A stretch of DNA of 64,000 nt from Ephydatia muelleri (GCA_013339895.1 JABACO010000019.1:6220768-6284767), one strand, 5' to 3'. Positions 1 through 11,705 are shown, counted from the first letter of the stretch. The notes: generated by a model from the sequence alone, not told the origin. Numbers and translations: made by a program.

Positions 1-179
1 CACCCTTTGGCACCCACCGGCCCAGGTGGAGGGTCAGGCAGCTACATATATTTTTATGAGTTTGGTATTATCAGGGACATAACACATAACCACATCTTGC
101 AGATGCGTGTCTGGTCGCCACGGAGAAGCCTGTGAGCACCAGTGCTGATCATGAGCACATCTGAGATAAAAAGGTAAGA

Positions 180-400
180 GAGGGAAGAGTAAGTGGAGAA
201 GGGAAGGAGAGAGATGGTAGGAGGAAGGGAGGGAGGGTAGGAGAGAGATGAGGAGGAGATGGAGGGAGGGAGGGAGGGGAGGGAAGGAGAGAGATGGAGG
301 GAGGGAAGGAGAGAGATGGAGGGAGGGAAGGAGAGAGATGGAGGGAGGGAAGGAGAGAGATGGAGGGAGAGGAGATAGATGACCGGGAGGGAAGGAGAGG
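180..400. repeat. Purine-rich low-complexity tract (GGGA/GGAGAGAGAT repeats)
   Basis: Irregular tandem copies of a GGAGGGAGGGAAGGAGAGAGAT-like unit. The long open frames on the reverse strand here (Ser/Pro/Leu-rich) come from the repeat and are not taken as genes. Confidence 0.85.
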
Positions 401-409
401 GGTTGTTAA

Positions 410-795
410 GTGATTTATTTTGGAGTTTGTTGCAACTGTCACAGATTTGCAACATGTCACATAATACTGGCTGAGTTGACCAGAGCATATATGGTTGCTA
501 CATTTTACTTGCCATGTGGATGTGCTGCAAGGTTACCTTTCAGTACCTACTTTTTTGCAAAATCACCACTTAACCCCATTACAATCCTTGTTATGATATT
601 CCCACCCTCCCAAACTTATTCCCACATGCACTCTCCCCTTCCCCCTATATTTCTTGCTCTCTCTTTCTCTCCCATCTTTCTCCCTCTCTCCAATCATACT
701 GCATGGTGTTGGTTGATATAGTGTTAATCTGGCCTATGTGGTATTAATTGTAGGGAGGGTGATGCATTGTTATCACTGTACACATGCATACACAT

Positions 796-849
<54 letters not shown>

Positions 850-1015
850 CCCAAATGCCATCATTATAAATCAGGGTGCCCCTCATGAATGTGAAGTGAC
901 CATGGAACAGAGAACACTGGCACTACATCATCATGCAGGTGTTTGTCTTTTCTCTCCCATTCGTTTTGCTTTTGCTAGTGTTTATCAACAATGCTCTTTA
1001 TTTCGTTGCCACTGA
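410..1015 (+). pseudogene. Decayed copy of the integrase-type gene (exons c-d region)
   Basis: This stretch aligns, inverted, with 15,850-16,610, covering two exons and the intron between them, including the (CA)n tract. In the second exon the right-hand copy reads Cys-Pro-Ser-Arg-Met-Arg-Ser-Asp-His-Gly-Thr-Glu-Asn, while this copy reads CPS-stop-M-stop-SDHGTEN. Both arginine CGA codons have become TGA, as expected of methyl-CpG deamination. Most of the downstream part of the exon is missing. It is a duplicated, non-functional fragment. Which copy is ancestral is not decided by the sequence, but the minus-strand copy is much better preserved. Confidence 0.75.
797..843. repeat. (CA)n microsatellite
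   Basis: Uninterrupted CA dinucleotides inside the duplicated integrase intron; the matching (GT)n is at 16,041-16,108. Confidence 0.95.
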
Positions 1016-1337
1016 TACACACCTCATTGTAGCTTAAAATATTCCAACATCTCCTGTGCATACAGTGTATCTGATCCATCTAGAGCTGTGCTGCGAGCAC
1101 AGATTTCTCTATGCTCTTCAGGTACTACTTCGCAAGATGGTGTTTGGGGGGTCGTCCTCTCGGGTACCAAGTATCTTACAGGTGATTTGGCATGTATCCA
1201 ATTCATGCACCCCATTCCCTTTTTCCTGTAATAAAATACTGAATGAAGGCAAGCAGCCGAATGCAGACTAAAATAAGCCTTTTACCTGTAAAAACCTTTA
1301 CCTTAACTAATAACAGCAATACACTTGCATGACCTAC
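1016..1337. other. Unassigned stretch
   Basis: No convincing gene. A 63-codon reverse-strand open frame (1024-1215) is not recognisable; it could be an exon of the kinase-like gene to its right, but no kinase motif is visible in it. Confidence 0.4.
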
Positions 1338-1480
1338 TTTAATATTTCAACTTCCTTCATAGCCTCCCTTTTTACATCACCCTCAGGAATTGTTGATGGC
1401 AACATCAGTCCCAAACAACATTCCTTTGTGTACAGACCCGAATGTCCCACCACCAATTTTGGCCCCAATCTCAATCTTCT
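1338..1480 (-). pseudogene. Protein kinase glycine-loop exon, frameshifted
   Basis: Read on the minus strand, an exon-like segment follows an AG acceptor and ends at a GTAGGT donor. It encodes a kinase nucleotide-binding loop, IGAKIGGGTFGSVHKG, followed by the start of the VAI strand. The frame then shifts by one and resumes as a typical αC-helix segment, EGDVKREAMKEVEILK. The order glycine loop, VAI, then KREAMKEVEILK is what the N-lobe of a Ser/Thr or Tyr kinase shows. The single frame break means a pseudogene or a base error in the sequence. I see no C-lobe exons (HRD, DFG) in the window, so the gene is at most partial. Confidence 0.6.
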
Positions 1481-1663
1481 CTAATGGCAACAGCAGTCCA
1501 TCTTACAAGAAAATAATAAAGTATACCGGCATGGATAAACATCTTCAGTGATCTAATTTAAGTTGATCCAGCTCATTAAGTCTCTCTCATGCTCTCATGC
1601 TGTAACTGTGTGCAAGTTTTAAATTCTCACATTCCGTGTTATCACATAGTTCACTGTCTTTAC

Positions 1664-1765
1664 CTGGTTGAGCAAGTTTACAGCTTGGCTTGGTTCAGAT
1701 GATGCTAATGAAACTAAAAATGAGATCAGTATAACCCATGCAATTGCACAAACCTGATTCTTCAT
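1664..1765 (-). CDS. Possible first exon encoding a signal peptide
   Basis: A minus-strand ATG opens 34 codons beginning MKNQVCAIAWVILISFLVSL and continuing through Ala-Ser-Ser-Glu, then meets a canonical CAG|GTAAAG donor. This is a good secretory signal peptide: one basic residue, a 15-residue hydrophobic core and small residues at the likely cleavage site. An in-frame ATG 13 codons upstream is also possible. It lies 180 bp upstream (on its own strand) of the kinase-loop exon, so the two could belong to one receptor-like gene, but nothing in the sequence proves it. Confidence 0.3.
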
Positions 1766-1886
1766 GTGCACAAAGGTCGATGTGGTGGTCAGCTGTTGTA
1801 TCACATGTACGGGACTTTCCTAAATCAGTGGTAATAATTAAAGGGATACAATGAACAATAAAATTGAATTTAGTTTTGTCACTATA

Positions 1887-2737
1887 TGGGTCAGTTTCCG
1901 AGAAAATGAAAAGTGGCTATATATGGGTCAGTTTCCGAGAAAATGAAAAGTGGCTATATATATAATTATAAAAAGTTATAAAAATGCTTCACGTTTGAAT
2001 CGCTAAAACTCCATAACGGTTTAAGCAATCAACTTCCTATTTCGAACACTTCGTGCCACACCATTTCTCTCTACGAAACTATATTTTGGTGTCTTACCCT
2101 TGCTCCTTGCCGACGTTACAGGGCACAGTACCCCGAGGGGTTCAAAATCCAGGTAGCTCCCTGCAGGAATGTCCAAATCACTTCAAAATCGATATGCACG
2201 TAAAGGAGTCCTGTCACTATTGATTTCCGCAGATCGTTGATTTTTACCTTATCCGTTATGGAGATACAGCAATGCAAAGTAAGTCCACGTTTCCCGCTCG
2301 AATCGCCTTTCTCAGTCCTTGAAACCGCTTCCATTCTCCCGAGTGGGACTGAGAAAGGCGCGATTCGAGCGGGAAACGTGGACTTTACTTTGCATTGCTG
2401 TATCTCCATAACGGATAAGGTAAAGATCAACGATCTGCAGAAATAAACAGTGACAGGACTCCTTTACGTGCATATCGATTTTGAAGTGAATTGGACATTG
2501 CTGCAGGGAGCTACGTGGATTTTGAACCCCTCGGGGTACTGTGCCTTGTAACGTCGGCAAGGAGCAAGGGTAAGACACCAAAATCGATTTTCGTAGAGAG
2601 AAGTGATGTGGCAAGAAGTGTTCGAAATATTGAGTTGATAGATTAAACCTTTACGGATTTTTAGGGATTCAAACGTGAAGCATTTTTATAACTTGTTATA
2701 TATATAGCCACTTTTCATTTTTTCGGAAACTGACCCA
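1887..2737. mobile_element. Foldback element A1 (palindromic, TA-flanked)
   Basis: Two inverted arms of about 400 bp meet near 2,320-2,345. Termini read TGGGTCAGTTTCCGAG and, inverted, CTCGGAAACTGACCCA; the left flank is TA and the right flank TG. The first 37 bp of the left end are duplicated in tandem (1887 and 1924). No transposase is encoded. The arms carry the shared blocks described for this superfamily, such as TTATAAAAATGC, GCCGACGTTACA and GGGGTTCAAAAT. Confidence 0.85.
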
Positions 2738-2744
2738 TGTTATA

Positions 2745-3465
2745 TTATAAAAATGCTTCACGTTTTTGAATCGCTAAAACGCCATAACGGTTTAAGCAAT
2801 CAACTTCCTATTTCGAACACTTCGTGCCACACCACTTCTCTCTACGAAAATACATTTTGGTGTCTTACCCTTGCTCCTTGCCGACGTTACAAGGCACAGT
2901 ACCCCGAGGGGTTCAAAATCCAGGTAGCTCCCTGCGTCCAAATCACTTCAAAATCGATATGCACGTAAAGGAGTCCTGTCACTACTGATTTCTGCAGATC
3001 GTTGATTTTTACCTCTTCCGTTATGGAGATACAGCAATGCAAAGTAAGTCCACGTTTCCCGCTCGAATCGCGCCTTTCTCAGTCCTTGAACCGCTTCCAT
3101 TCTCCCGAGTGGAACTGAGAAAGGCGCGATTCGAGCGGGAAACGTGGACTTTACTTTGCATTGCTGTATCTCCATAACGGATAAGGTAAAAATCAACGAT
3201 CTGCAGAAATAAACAGTGACAGGACTCCTTTACGTGCATATCGATTTTGAAGTGATTTGGACATTGCTGCAGGGAGCTACCTGGATTTTGAACCCTTCGG
3301 GGTACTGTGCCTTGTAACGTCGGCAAGGAGCAAGGGTAAGACACCAAAATCGATTTTCGTAGAGAGAAGTGGTGTGGCAAGAAGTGTTCGAAATAGGAAG
3401 TTGATAGCTTAAACCTTTACGGAGTTTTAGCGATTCAAACGTGACGCATTTTTATAACTTTTTAT
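2745..3465. mobile_element. Foldback element A2, ends missing
   Basis: Second family A copy, directly abutting A1. The arms are close to A1 over their whole length, but both terminal segments that carry the TGGGTCAG ends are missing, so it sits without visible target duplication between A1 and element B. Confidence 0.8.
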
Positions 3466-4944
3466 ATATGGGATCGTTTCCGCGAAAAGGGACCTATAAA
3501 ATTAATTTTGTTATAAAAATGCCTTATGTTTAAATCGCTGTAACACCCGAACGGTACACGCTATCGACTTCTTATTTTCAACACGTCATACTACACCATT
3601 TCAGGATGTAAGGTTATATTTCGGTGTCTTGCACAAGCTCTGTGCCGACGTTACAAGATCCGATAGCCCATAGGGTTCAAAAACGCCATATCTTCAGGTA
3701 GGAGCGTCCAAATCGTTTTTAATTCGGTGTGTACGTAGAGGAGTCCTGTCGCTATTGAGTTGTTCTGTTCGTTAATTTTTACTTTTTCCGTTACGGAGAT
3801 ATACCTGTGCAAAGTTAATGCACATTTCCAGCTCGATTCGCACAATTATTGCATGCAGCCCGCGTTCCATTCTCCCATAAATTTCAATAACTTTCTTTGT
3901 TCCGCTCATTCTCCACCCATACTCTGCCTAAAACGAAGCTAGCCGTTCGCAACACCCATTCAGCGACAATTCAAAGAAGAAGAAGAAGAAGAAGACGTCT
4001 CGCTTGGCAAGACGATCGTACCAAATTAATGGATTGAGTCGAATGGTTACCGGTAATTGCAGTAATCTTGCGCCTCCCCACGTCGCAGATGGCCGAATTC
4101 AACATGGCTCGCGTAAGGCTATACATGTATTTGCTACGCACTTGCATCATCCTCTAGTCATGCAATAAAGCTTTCCTATTTGCTGTAGCCCTTGCTAAAA
4201 TTCTTGCCACACCCACTCAGCTACGCTTGCAATGTCAACTTTCAGCTCACGCATAGTACACGAACATCAGTGCACTCATGCTGGCTCACACACCTTTATG
4301 CATTTGTACGTGCACACACTTGCATTGTTGCGTATATAAACCTGTACACCATCGTATGACATATTCTTATGCACAACACTCACGAATACAGTACTTGTGG
4401 CACGCAATAAACCACTCTGATGATGATGACACACTCTCACACCACATGCACGTGCATTCTACCATTTAACTGTGTGCATTTTTGAGGGGGTTTATGCACT
4501 GAGCTTCTGTACTCTCTTAGTTTAATCCTTGGCATTGTTGCCTGTAGAAGCATTCCTTATAACAATTCCTCTCTGTGCAGGCTGAGTTTCCCATACAAAT
4601 GGTTCTTCCTACATGACATAGAGCCCTCACACATGTACATAGGTATGTGGCGACATATAGGATTGGCCCACTGTACATGCATCACGTCCCCAAAGGATTG
4701 GTCCTCTATATGTGCATAGTTACCATAGGATTGATTATTTGTATGTACATCATGTCTTCATAGTCCTCTAGAGGTACACATACATTGTACATGTTGCAAA
4801 GAAATTAACTATATTTTACCGCAACATGTGTAAAGTTTTTTTAAAGTTCCTATGCACTCACATCATCTTTCTCTGGTCAGTGGAGAAACGTGTAATAAAG
4901 CTTTCCTATTTGTCGTATTGCTCATCTGCTCATCATTCTTTATA

Positions 4945-4959
4945 CCCCCCCCCCCCCCC
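4945..4959. repeat. Poly-C run
   Basis: Fifteen consecutive C inside element B's left arm region. Confidence 0.9.
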
Positions 4960-5384
4960 TCCCCCACTCAGCTATGTGGCATCTGTACCACTTCACAGTA
5001 ACTTTGGTCTCCTTTTGCCCACACAATTTTCAGCTCACACAGAGTACATGAATGCGCCCTAAGGTAGAGTTTAGGTACAGGTGCAGTAAAGCAAGTTTAG
5101 TGCTCATGACCAGTCTATGTCATAGTATTACTAAGCTTTCTATGGGTACTAGGTACAGTGCATGTCCACTGCTAAGGCTGAGATGTAAGCATATGTTTCT
5201 ACAGATGCATTCAATGAATGATCCTAACCAATCCTAAGCTTGGCATTAGTGCCCAATGCAGGGTGTCTTTCCCCTAAAACCCTTATCCAATCAAAAATCA
5301 TCCCAAAAGTTCTGTTGTTGATATGTTCACAGGTTTGCATCGATATAATAGTAATTTCATGTGTGCAGCACTCCAGTCATAGCC

Positions 5385-5866
5385 TTGACTACGGCTCAGT
5401 TGACCAGCTCCTTCCCCTATTAGATGACGAGTTGCTAGTTGGCCAGGTGGCTAAGAAGAGCAGCACCAGGCGACAGGTCTCAGTTCTCAGCTCCTGGATG
5501 GAAGCCTGAAACATATTGCATTCAGATTGCGCCCAAACTGCTCTTGAGCTGGTGAAGTACCAACACATCATCTGCCAGCTCTTCGCACCCAATGGCAGCA
5601 GCCTTGAGCTATTACAGCTCTTTTGGCAGGCCGCAGCTATGGACAAGCTGCATAACCTCTGCTGGGATGTGTTGAAGGAGGACGTGCTGGTGTGGTGTGT
5701 CACACATAAGCCCTTTCATGCATGGCAACAGCCAGTTCCAAGCAGGCTCACCACCACACCAGCAGGCACTACTTCATCATCTGGTGCATATGGAGCGAGC
5801 CACCCACAGGTGCTGGGTCCCAGGCTGTGGTGGAGAGCACTCTGCCAAGGGCTTGGCCCCGTGATC
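5385..5866 (+). pseudogene. Decayed retroelement gag-like ORF
   Basis: One frame reads through this stretch with a single TGA, in a place where related proteins have Trp (context SSWMEA-stop-NIL). After it come TALELVKYQHIICQLF, LFWQAAAMDKLHNLCWDVLK and EDVLVWCVTHKPF. The pattern 'LELVKYQ ... FRQAAA ... WD.LKEDVYVW' is one I associate with the small ORF upstream of polymerase or recombinase genes in invertebrate retroelements. A zinc-knuckle-like tail, HRCWVPGCGGEHSAKG, follows in another frame, so there is also a frameshift. The exact superfamily is not certain. Confidence 0.5.
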
Positions 5867-5867
5867 T

Positions 5868-6860
5868 CCAGTGAGTTCACACCACTCTATGACCAGTTAA
5901 GTCACACCACTTTATGCTCAGTGAACTCACACCACTCTACGACCAGCGAGCTCACACCACTCTACGAACAGCAAGCTCACACCATTCTATGACCAGCAAG
6001 CTCACACCACTATACGACCAGCGAGCTCACACCATTCTACGACTAGCGAACTCATACCACTCTACAAACAGCGAGCTCACTCCACTCTACAACCAGCTAG
6101 CTCACACCACTCTACGACCAGCGAGCTCACATCACTCAATGACCAGCAAGCTCACACCGCTAGAGCTATGACCAGCAAGCTCACACCACTCTACGACCAG
6201 CGAACTCACACCATTCTACGACCAGCGAGCTCACACCACTCTACAACCAGCTAGCTCACACCACTCTATGACCAGCGAGCTCACATCACTCAATGACCAG
6301 CAAGCTCACACCGCTAGAGCTATGACCAGCGAGCTCACACCAATCTACGACCAGCGAACTCACACCATTCTACGACCAGCGAGCTCACACCACTCTACAA
6401 CCAGCTAGCTCACACCACTCTATGACCAGCGAGCTCACATCACTCAATGACCAGCAAGCTCACACCTCTACGACCAGCGAGCTCACACCACACTACAAAC
6501 AGCGAGCTCACACCACTCTGCGCCCAGTGAGCTCACACCGCTCTACGACCAGTGAGCTCACATCACTCTATGAACAGCAAGCTCACATCACTCTACGACC
6601 AGCGAGCTCACACCCCTCTATGACCAGCAAACTCACACCTCTATGACCAGCGAACTCACACCACTCTATGACAGTGGAACTCACTCCACTCTACAAACAG
6701 CGAGCTCACACCACTCTATGACCAGCGAGCTCACATCACTCTATGACTAGCGAGCTCACACCATTCTACGACCAGTGAGCTCACACCACTCTACGACCAG
6801 TGAGCTCACACCAGCACTCTACAACTCACACCACTCTATGACACTCTAACTTTAACCACA
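5868..6860. repeat. 25-bp tandem array (about 40 copies)
   Basis: Unit close to CCAGCGAGCTCACACCACTC plus TACGA, with point variants. The array begins inside the tail of the gag-like pseudogene. Because 25 is not a multiple of 3, every frame cycles through the same 75-bp period, giving long artificial open frames (LTPLYDQ/AHTTLRP/SSHHSMTS). A higher-order repeat of about 155 bp, marked by CCGCTAGAGCTATGACCAGC near 6157 and 6312, shows duplication of unit blocks. Confidence 0.95.
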
Positions 6861-6974
6861 ACTTACGCCTTCACCCTGACAAGCCCTGGGTTACCTGGCT
6901 GCTTGATGGCATTGGCATACACTGACTCTGTTTCTCCGCTTAAATCATGCAACCTATCCACAGCATACACTAAT

Positions 6975-6975
<1 letters not shown>

Positions 6976-7026
<51 letters not shown>
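6976..7026. repeat. (CA)n microsatellite
   Basis: Pure CA run in the interior of element B; an inverted partner segment with (GT)n lies at 8182-8223. Confidence 0.95.
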
Positions 7027-7028
<2 letters not shown>

Positions 7029-8179
7029 CACTTACACATATATACATGTGGCACAAACAATAACACTCTAATGATGGTACACTGAATGTGTTCTCTGCAC
7101 ATGTATTCTTGATCTATTCTATTGAACAGCTCATGAGGGACATACATGTAGATACATCACGTACACTGTAGTGTCCCATAGGACTGGTCCTTTGTACATA
7201 CATCATATCCCAATAGGACTGCTTGAGACAATTAAAGAGAATAGAGGACAAGTCATAAGGGATTCCATGGGTCAGCATGTAAGAGGCTTTTTTATTTTTT
7301 TATGTTTTTTGCAGAGTTGGATAATGAAATTAAACTTTAACTTGCTACTTATGTCTGTGTAAACCTACCACCTGCCCTGACCTACCACAATCTGCAGGAT
7401 AGGGTAGCTACAATAAAATTCATTGCCACAGGCCATGCAGGAACAACACAGCCGATGCAGGACCATCACCCTTCAAAAAATTAATAATAATAAACTTTAC
7501 ATGCGTGGTGCACCGTGAAGAGGCAGCACACAGTGTTGCAGGTCACACTAGTTGTATGCAGGGAATGAAGTGAGTGTTCAAGTACTCCTAGAAGGGTATA
7601 GCAAGGGCAGAATGGGAAGCACAATACTTTGTACTAATTGTGAGAAGGCTAGGCCAGGAACAGTGACACTCGTTGAATTCCCTGCATTCAAACTTATTTA
7701 CTAGTGATGCAACATTGTACTGCTGGCCTGTAAGGTTAGACTGTTATACCTTTGGCGATGAATATTATTGTACCTACCTATCATTGCAGATTGCGGTGGG
7801 TGAGGGCCCGTGGTAAGTTTACACAGACATACCTTTGCAAGCTAGTAAACAATTTCATTATTCTGCTGTTGCCAGACTCCCAAACGCTTTTACAGGTGAA
7901 ACAGACAGTGCTAGATGGTGAGTGTAAATGAGGGGAAAAGTATACTTTTAGAGAAGACTACAAGCAACAATGCAGAGGAAAACCACAGTGAGTACAAAAG
8001 CAGGGTACAGAAATTGAGAATAGAATCAGTTGCCTCTTAATCTGTTCATCGAATAGAATGCTGTGCAGAGGAAACGTTCAGAGAGGCAGACCTTATACTT
8101 GAATGTATTTGGATGTACCATCATTATTAGAGTGTGTTATAATGTTGCCATATGTGTCATGGTGCATAAGTGTTGTGTT

Positions 8180-8181
<2 letters not shown>
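7027..8181. other. Interior of element B without recognisable gene
   Basis: AT-rich sequence. Segments near 7030-7090 and 8110-8180 pair inverted. No protein family recognised on either strand. Confidence 0.5.

Positions 8182-8223
<42 letters not shown>
8182..8223. repeat. (GT)n microsatellite
   Basis: Pure GT run, inverted counterpart of the (CA)n at 6976-7026. Confidence 0.95.
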
Positions 8224-8224
<1 letters not shown>

Positions 8225-9410
8225 AAGTGATGCGCTCAAGAATTGTACAGTGCTATTTGCACAACGTATACACATGCATAAGGGTGTGTGAACCAGTATG
8301 AGGGCATGCTCACGCACTCCATATGAAAAAGAGACTTGGTCAGCATAAGCAGCAATATTTGAGGCATAAAGAATGATGAGAAGTTGAGCAAGTTGAGCAA
8401 GCGTTATGCAGAATAAGAAAGCTTTATTACACACTTCTCTACTAGAGAAAGATTATGTGAGTGCATAGGCATGTTGTGGTAAATATAGTGTTATTCTTTG
8501 CACATGCATGTATACAGTGATGTACAGTGTATGCAAGCACAAAGGACCAAACCAATGGGACACAGAGGATCAATATACAGGGACAAAATGTACATACAAA
8601 GGACCAATCATATAGGCCTATGGGGACACAATGCATGTACAAAAGAACAATCCTATAGTACCTGTGTGTACAAAGGACCAACCCTACGGGGATCGGATGC
8701 ACAAATAGAGGACCAATCCTATGAGCACACGATGCATGTACAGTCGTCCAATCCTATGGGACACTGCATGTAGCTCATACTTATGTACATGTGAGAGCTC
8801 TATGTCAGGTACGAAGAACCATTTATATGGGAAACCCAGCCTGCACAAAGAGGAGTTGTTATAAGGAATGCTTCGGCAACAATGCAGGGGATAAACTAAG
8901 AGAGTGGTACAGAAGCTCAGTACATAAACCCACTCAAAAATGCACACAGTTAAATGGATAGATCCCGTGCATGTGACAAAGTGTGGTGTAAAAGTGTGTC
9001 ATCATCATCAGACTGGTTTATTGTGTACTGTACGTGAGTGTTGTGCATAAGAATATGCCATACGATGGTGTACAGGTTTATATACGCAACAATTCAAGTG
9101 TACGCACAAGTGCAGGAGACTGTGTGAGCCAGCACGGGTGCATGTTCATGTATTATGCGTGAGCTGAAAATTGTAAATACAACCGATGTCATTGCAAGCG
9201 TATAGCTGAGGGCGTGACAAGAATTTTAGCATGGGTTATACTATATAATAGCAAGTTGGAAGTGTAATGTACCTGGAGCCAGACATATCTGGAGCCAGAC
9301 AGTCTATGGCACACGGCACTTGTAGTACCATAACTGCATCTTATGTGCTGTAGTATTTAAGTAGCATTGAATTGTATGTCTGTTCTCTTGATTATAATTA
9401 CTTGCTACGC

Positions 9411-9651
9411 TAGGGTAGCGTCAGGTATATTCGCCAGGGGGGAGTAGTCGCCACCCCCACTTTTAATAGCGCATAAAAACAAAAATAATAAGTTTGGATC
9501 TTTCTATATGAGTTTAAAACAACCCTAATAGGCTCCTTTGTTAGTACCATACACAGTTTTACGCAAGTAACGTTGCTCTGTAGAATAAACAGGGGGGTGG
9601 CGAACACTCCTGACGTTATCGCAGGTGGCGATCACTACCTACGCTACCCTA
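9411..9651. mobile_element. Small foldback K inserted in the right arm of B
   Basis: Inverted ends TAGGGTAGCGT and ACGCTACCCTA, each followed inward by a GGCGA/TCGCC stretch and a G-rich or C-rich stretch. The left arm of B lacks this segment, so it looks like a later insertion. Confidence 0.5.
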
Positions 9652-10933
9652 CTAACGTGGCTGCAGTTGGGTTTGCGCTGCTGGTCTGCGCTACGCTACA
9701 GAAGCTTTATTACACGACTAGAGGATGATGCAAGTGCGTAGCAAATAGCCTTACTCACGCCGTGTTGAATACTGCCACCCCGCGACGTGGGAGGCGCAAG
9801 AATACTGCAACGATTCATTCAGATCCATCAATTTGGTACGATCGTTTTGCGAAGCGAGAAGCGTTCTTCCTTTAATTCACCAGTATAAACTCGCTGCCTG
9901 GGTGAGGTAAAATTGTTGCAAACGGCTAGCTTAGTTATAGGCAGAGAATGTGGGCGGAACAAAGAAGTTATCGAAATTTATTGTGGATTGGGAGAATGGA
10001 ACGCGGGTTGCATACAATAATGGGCAGGAAATGTGCATTAACTTTGCACAGCTGTATCTCCGTAACGGATAAAATAAATATTAGCGAACTGAAAAAATCA
10101 ATAGCGACAGGACCCCTCTACATACACACTGAATTTGAAACGCGAATTGGACGCTCCTACCTGAAGATGTGGCAGTTTCGAACCCCATGAGTAATCAGGT
10201 CTCATAACGACGGCACGGAGCTTGTGTAAGACACGAAAATATACAGAAGTGGTGTTCTATGAAGTGTTGAAAATAGAAAGTCGATAGCGTTTACAATGCG
10301 AAAGTTATAGCGATTTAAACGTAAGGCATTTTTATAACAAATTTTATAATATGCACTATATAGGTCTCTTTTCGCGGAAACGATCCCATATATAGCTACT
10401 TGGAACGTTCTATACGAAAATGGGTCTTGTGGATTTTCATTGTATAACATAAAATCTAAATCGATATATCTTCCGAAATATTAACGGTATCGGGTTCCTA
10501 TTTTTAACACAACATACCACACCATTACTATACGTGAAAATCCATTTTGGTGTCTTACACATGCGGGGTACCGACGTTTTAAGGTCCGATACCCCGTCGG
10601 GTTCAAAACGGCCACATCTTCAGGTAGGAGTGTCCAAATCGGTTCAAAATAGGTACTTATGTAGAAGGGTCCTACCGCTATTGATTTGTTCTGTTCGTTA
10701 ATTTTTACTTTATCCGTTGTGGAGATACAAGTGTGCAAAGAAATTGCATATTTCCCGGGCATACGCGCCATTAACGTATTACGACTGGTTTCGAGGACGT
10801 CCTCGTAATACGTTAATGGCGCGTAACGCCCGGGAAATATGCAATTTCTTTGCACACTTGTATCTCCACAGCAAAAATTAACGACCAGCACAAATCAATA
10901 GCGGTAGGACCCTTCTATATAGGTACCTAATTT

Positions 10934-11705
10934 GTACCCAGACCCACATCGCAGCTGCGGATGGATTACATCACCGCTACGCGAATAGTGGGTCTGGTGT
11001 CCTCCTGTACAAATTTCTGTCCAGTTGCGCCGGAATGTTGGAGCGACCAATCAGATTTGAGGTATGCATACTCTAGTTATCAATCGAAGTTATCTGATAT
11101 CAGTTATGGCGGTAAGGCTAGAGATGGATGATATACAGGTAAAACGTGCGATTCAGTCGGCGGTTGAACGTATGGGGCATGCCAAAGTTAAGGACGAACA
11201 GTTCCGAGTCATCGAAGACGTGGTCCGTGGTCGGGACACGTTCGTAAGCGTACCAACATGGGTATGGGAAGTCTCTTTGTTACGGCGTTCTGCCATGGGT
11301 ATTTGACGAGCTACCGGTATCGAGGAATAACGCAAAGCGAAGCATCGTTATAGTCGTATCTCCCCTTATCAGTTTAACGGCTATCCAAGTCACGTTCGTT
11401 GCTAAGCGTACTGGTGATTGCTTCCTTAATATGGGAAGATACTGTACTGAGAAGGGAGCGGTTTTTCTCCAACAATGTATTTGCACCACACAGCTTGCAA
11501 TTATCCATGACACACGTTTCTAATTAAACGATTAACAACTAATTGCGTTCTGAATATAATATTATTCATACATACGTAATTGCATTCCTCCCGACGTTGG
11601 AATTGTGCAATAACAGAAATTTGTACAGGAGGACACCAGACCCACTATTCGCGTAGCGGTGATGTAATCCATCCGCAGCTGCGATGTGGGTCTGGGTACG
11701 AGACT
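10934..11705. mobile_element. Element D1: long terminal inverted repeats around a helicase fragment
   Basis: About 85-bp inverted repeats beginning GTACCCAGACCCACATCG and ending with the inverse followed by GAGAC. The insertion splits CTAATTTGAACCG of the C element; the intact form is seen at 34,789-34,812. The left end has lost the outer TCTC. The interior carries a broken RecQ-like helicase segment, so this is a deleted, non-autonomous derivative. Small TSD and a helicase gene suggest an AcademH-type DNA transposon, which is inference. Confidence 0.7.
11106..11515 (+). pseudogene. RecQ-like helicase N-terminal fragment (frameshifted)
   Basis: An ATG opens MAVRLEMDDIQ and continues through KVKDEQFRVIEDVVRGRDTF to VSVPT. 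One extra base then puts the Walker A segment GYGKSLCYGVLP in the next frame, followed by SIVIVVSPLISLTAIQ (motif Ia region) and a stop. The order 'K.EQ ... GRD.FVS(V/L)PTGYGKS(L)CY ... IVVSPL' is that of RecQ/superfamily 2 helicases. Motif II (DEAH) and the C-terminal helicase lobe are absent, so it cannot be active. It lies inside element D1 and is a relic of the parental transposon's gene. Confidence 0.75.

Larger units (their letters stand above)
3469..10388. mobile_element. Giant foldback element B (about 6.9 kb)
   Basis: The ends are TGGGATCGTTTCCGCG at 3469 and its inverse at 10,388. The outer 370 bp of each arm share the block order of the short foldback families. Unlike those, the arms continue well beyond: 3469-4930 matches 8400-10,388 inverted, including CACGTCGCAG, the TTCAGCTCACGCAT segment and the GATGATGATGACACAC segment. 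The arms have diverged and each has private changes: a (GAA)n run near 3976 on the left and a separate small foldback (9411-9651) on the right. The interior loop holds a decayed retroelement ORF, a 25-bp tandem array and a further imperfect inverted pair with (CA)n/(GT)n tracts. Whether it moved as one unit is inference; the paired termini support it. Confidence 0.65.

Noticed and set aside
54-488. Ser/Pro/Leu-rich 144-codon frame on the minus strand
   Set aside because: Antisense of a purine-rich low-complexity tract.
2116-3380. Open frames of 70-120 codons inside the family A palindromes
   Set aside because: The same peptides appear on both strands because the sequence is palindromic; no start, splice or codon pattern supports a protein.
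5389-5703. 104-codon minus-strand frame opposite the gag-like pseudogene
   Set aside because: The plus strand has the recognisable family pattern; this is its shadow.
5868-6860. CRISPR-like regular repeats
   Set aside because: Units are directly adjacent with no unique spacers, and the context is animal DNA. The same applies to the 29-bp array at 61,646 and the 45-bp array at 23,756.
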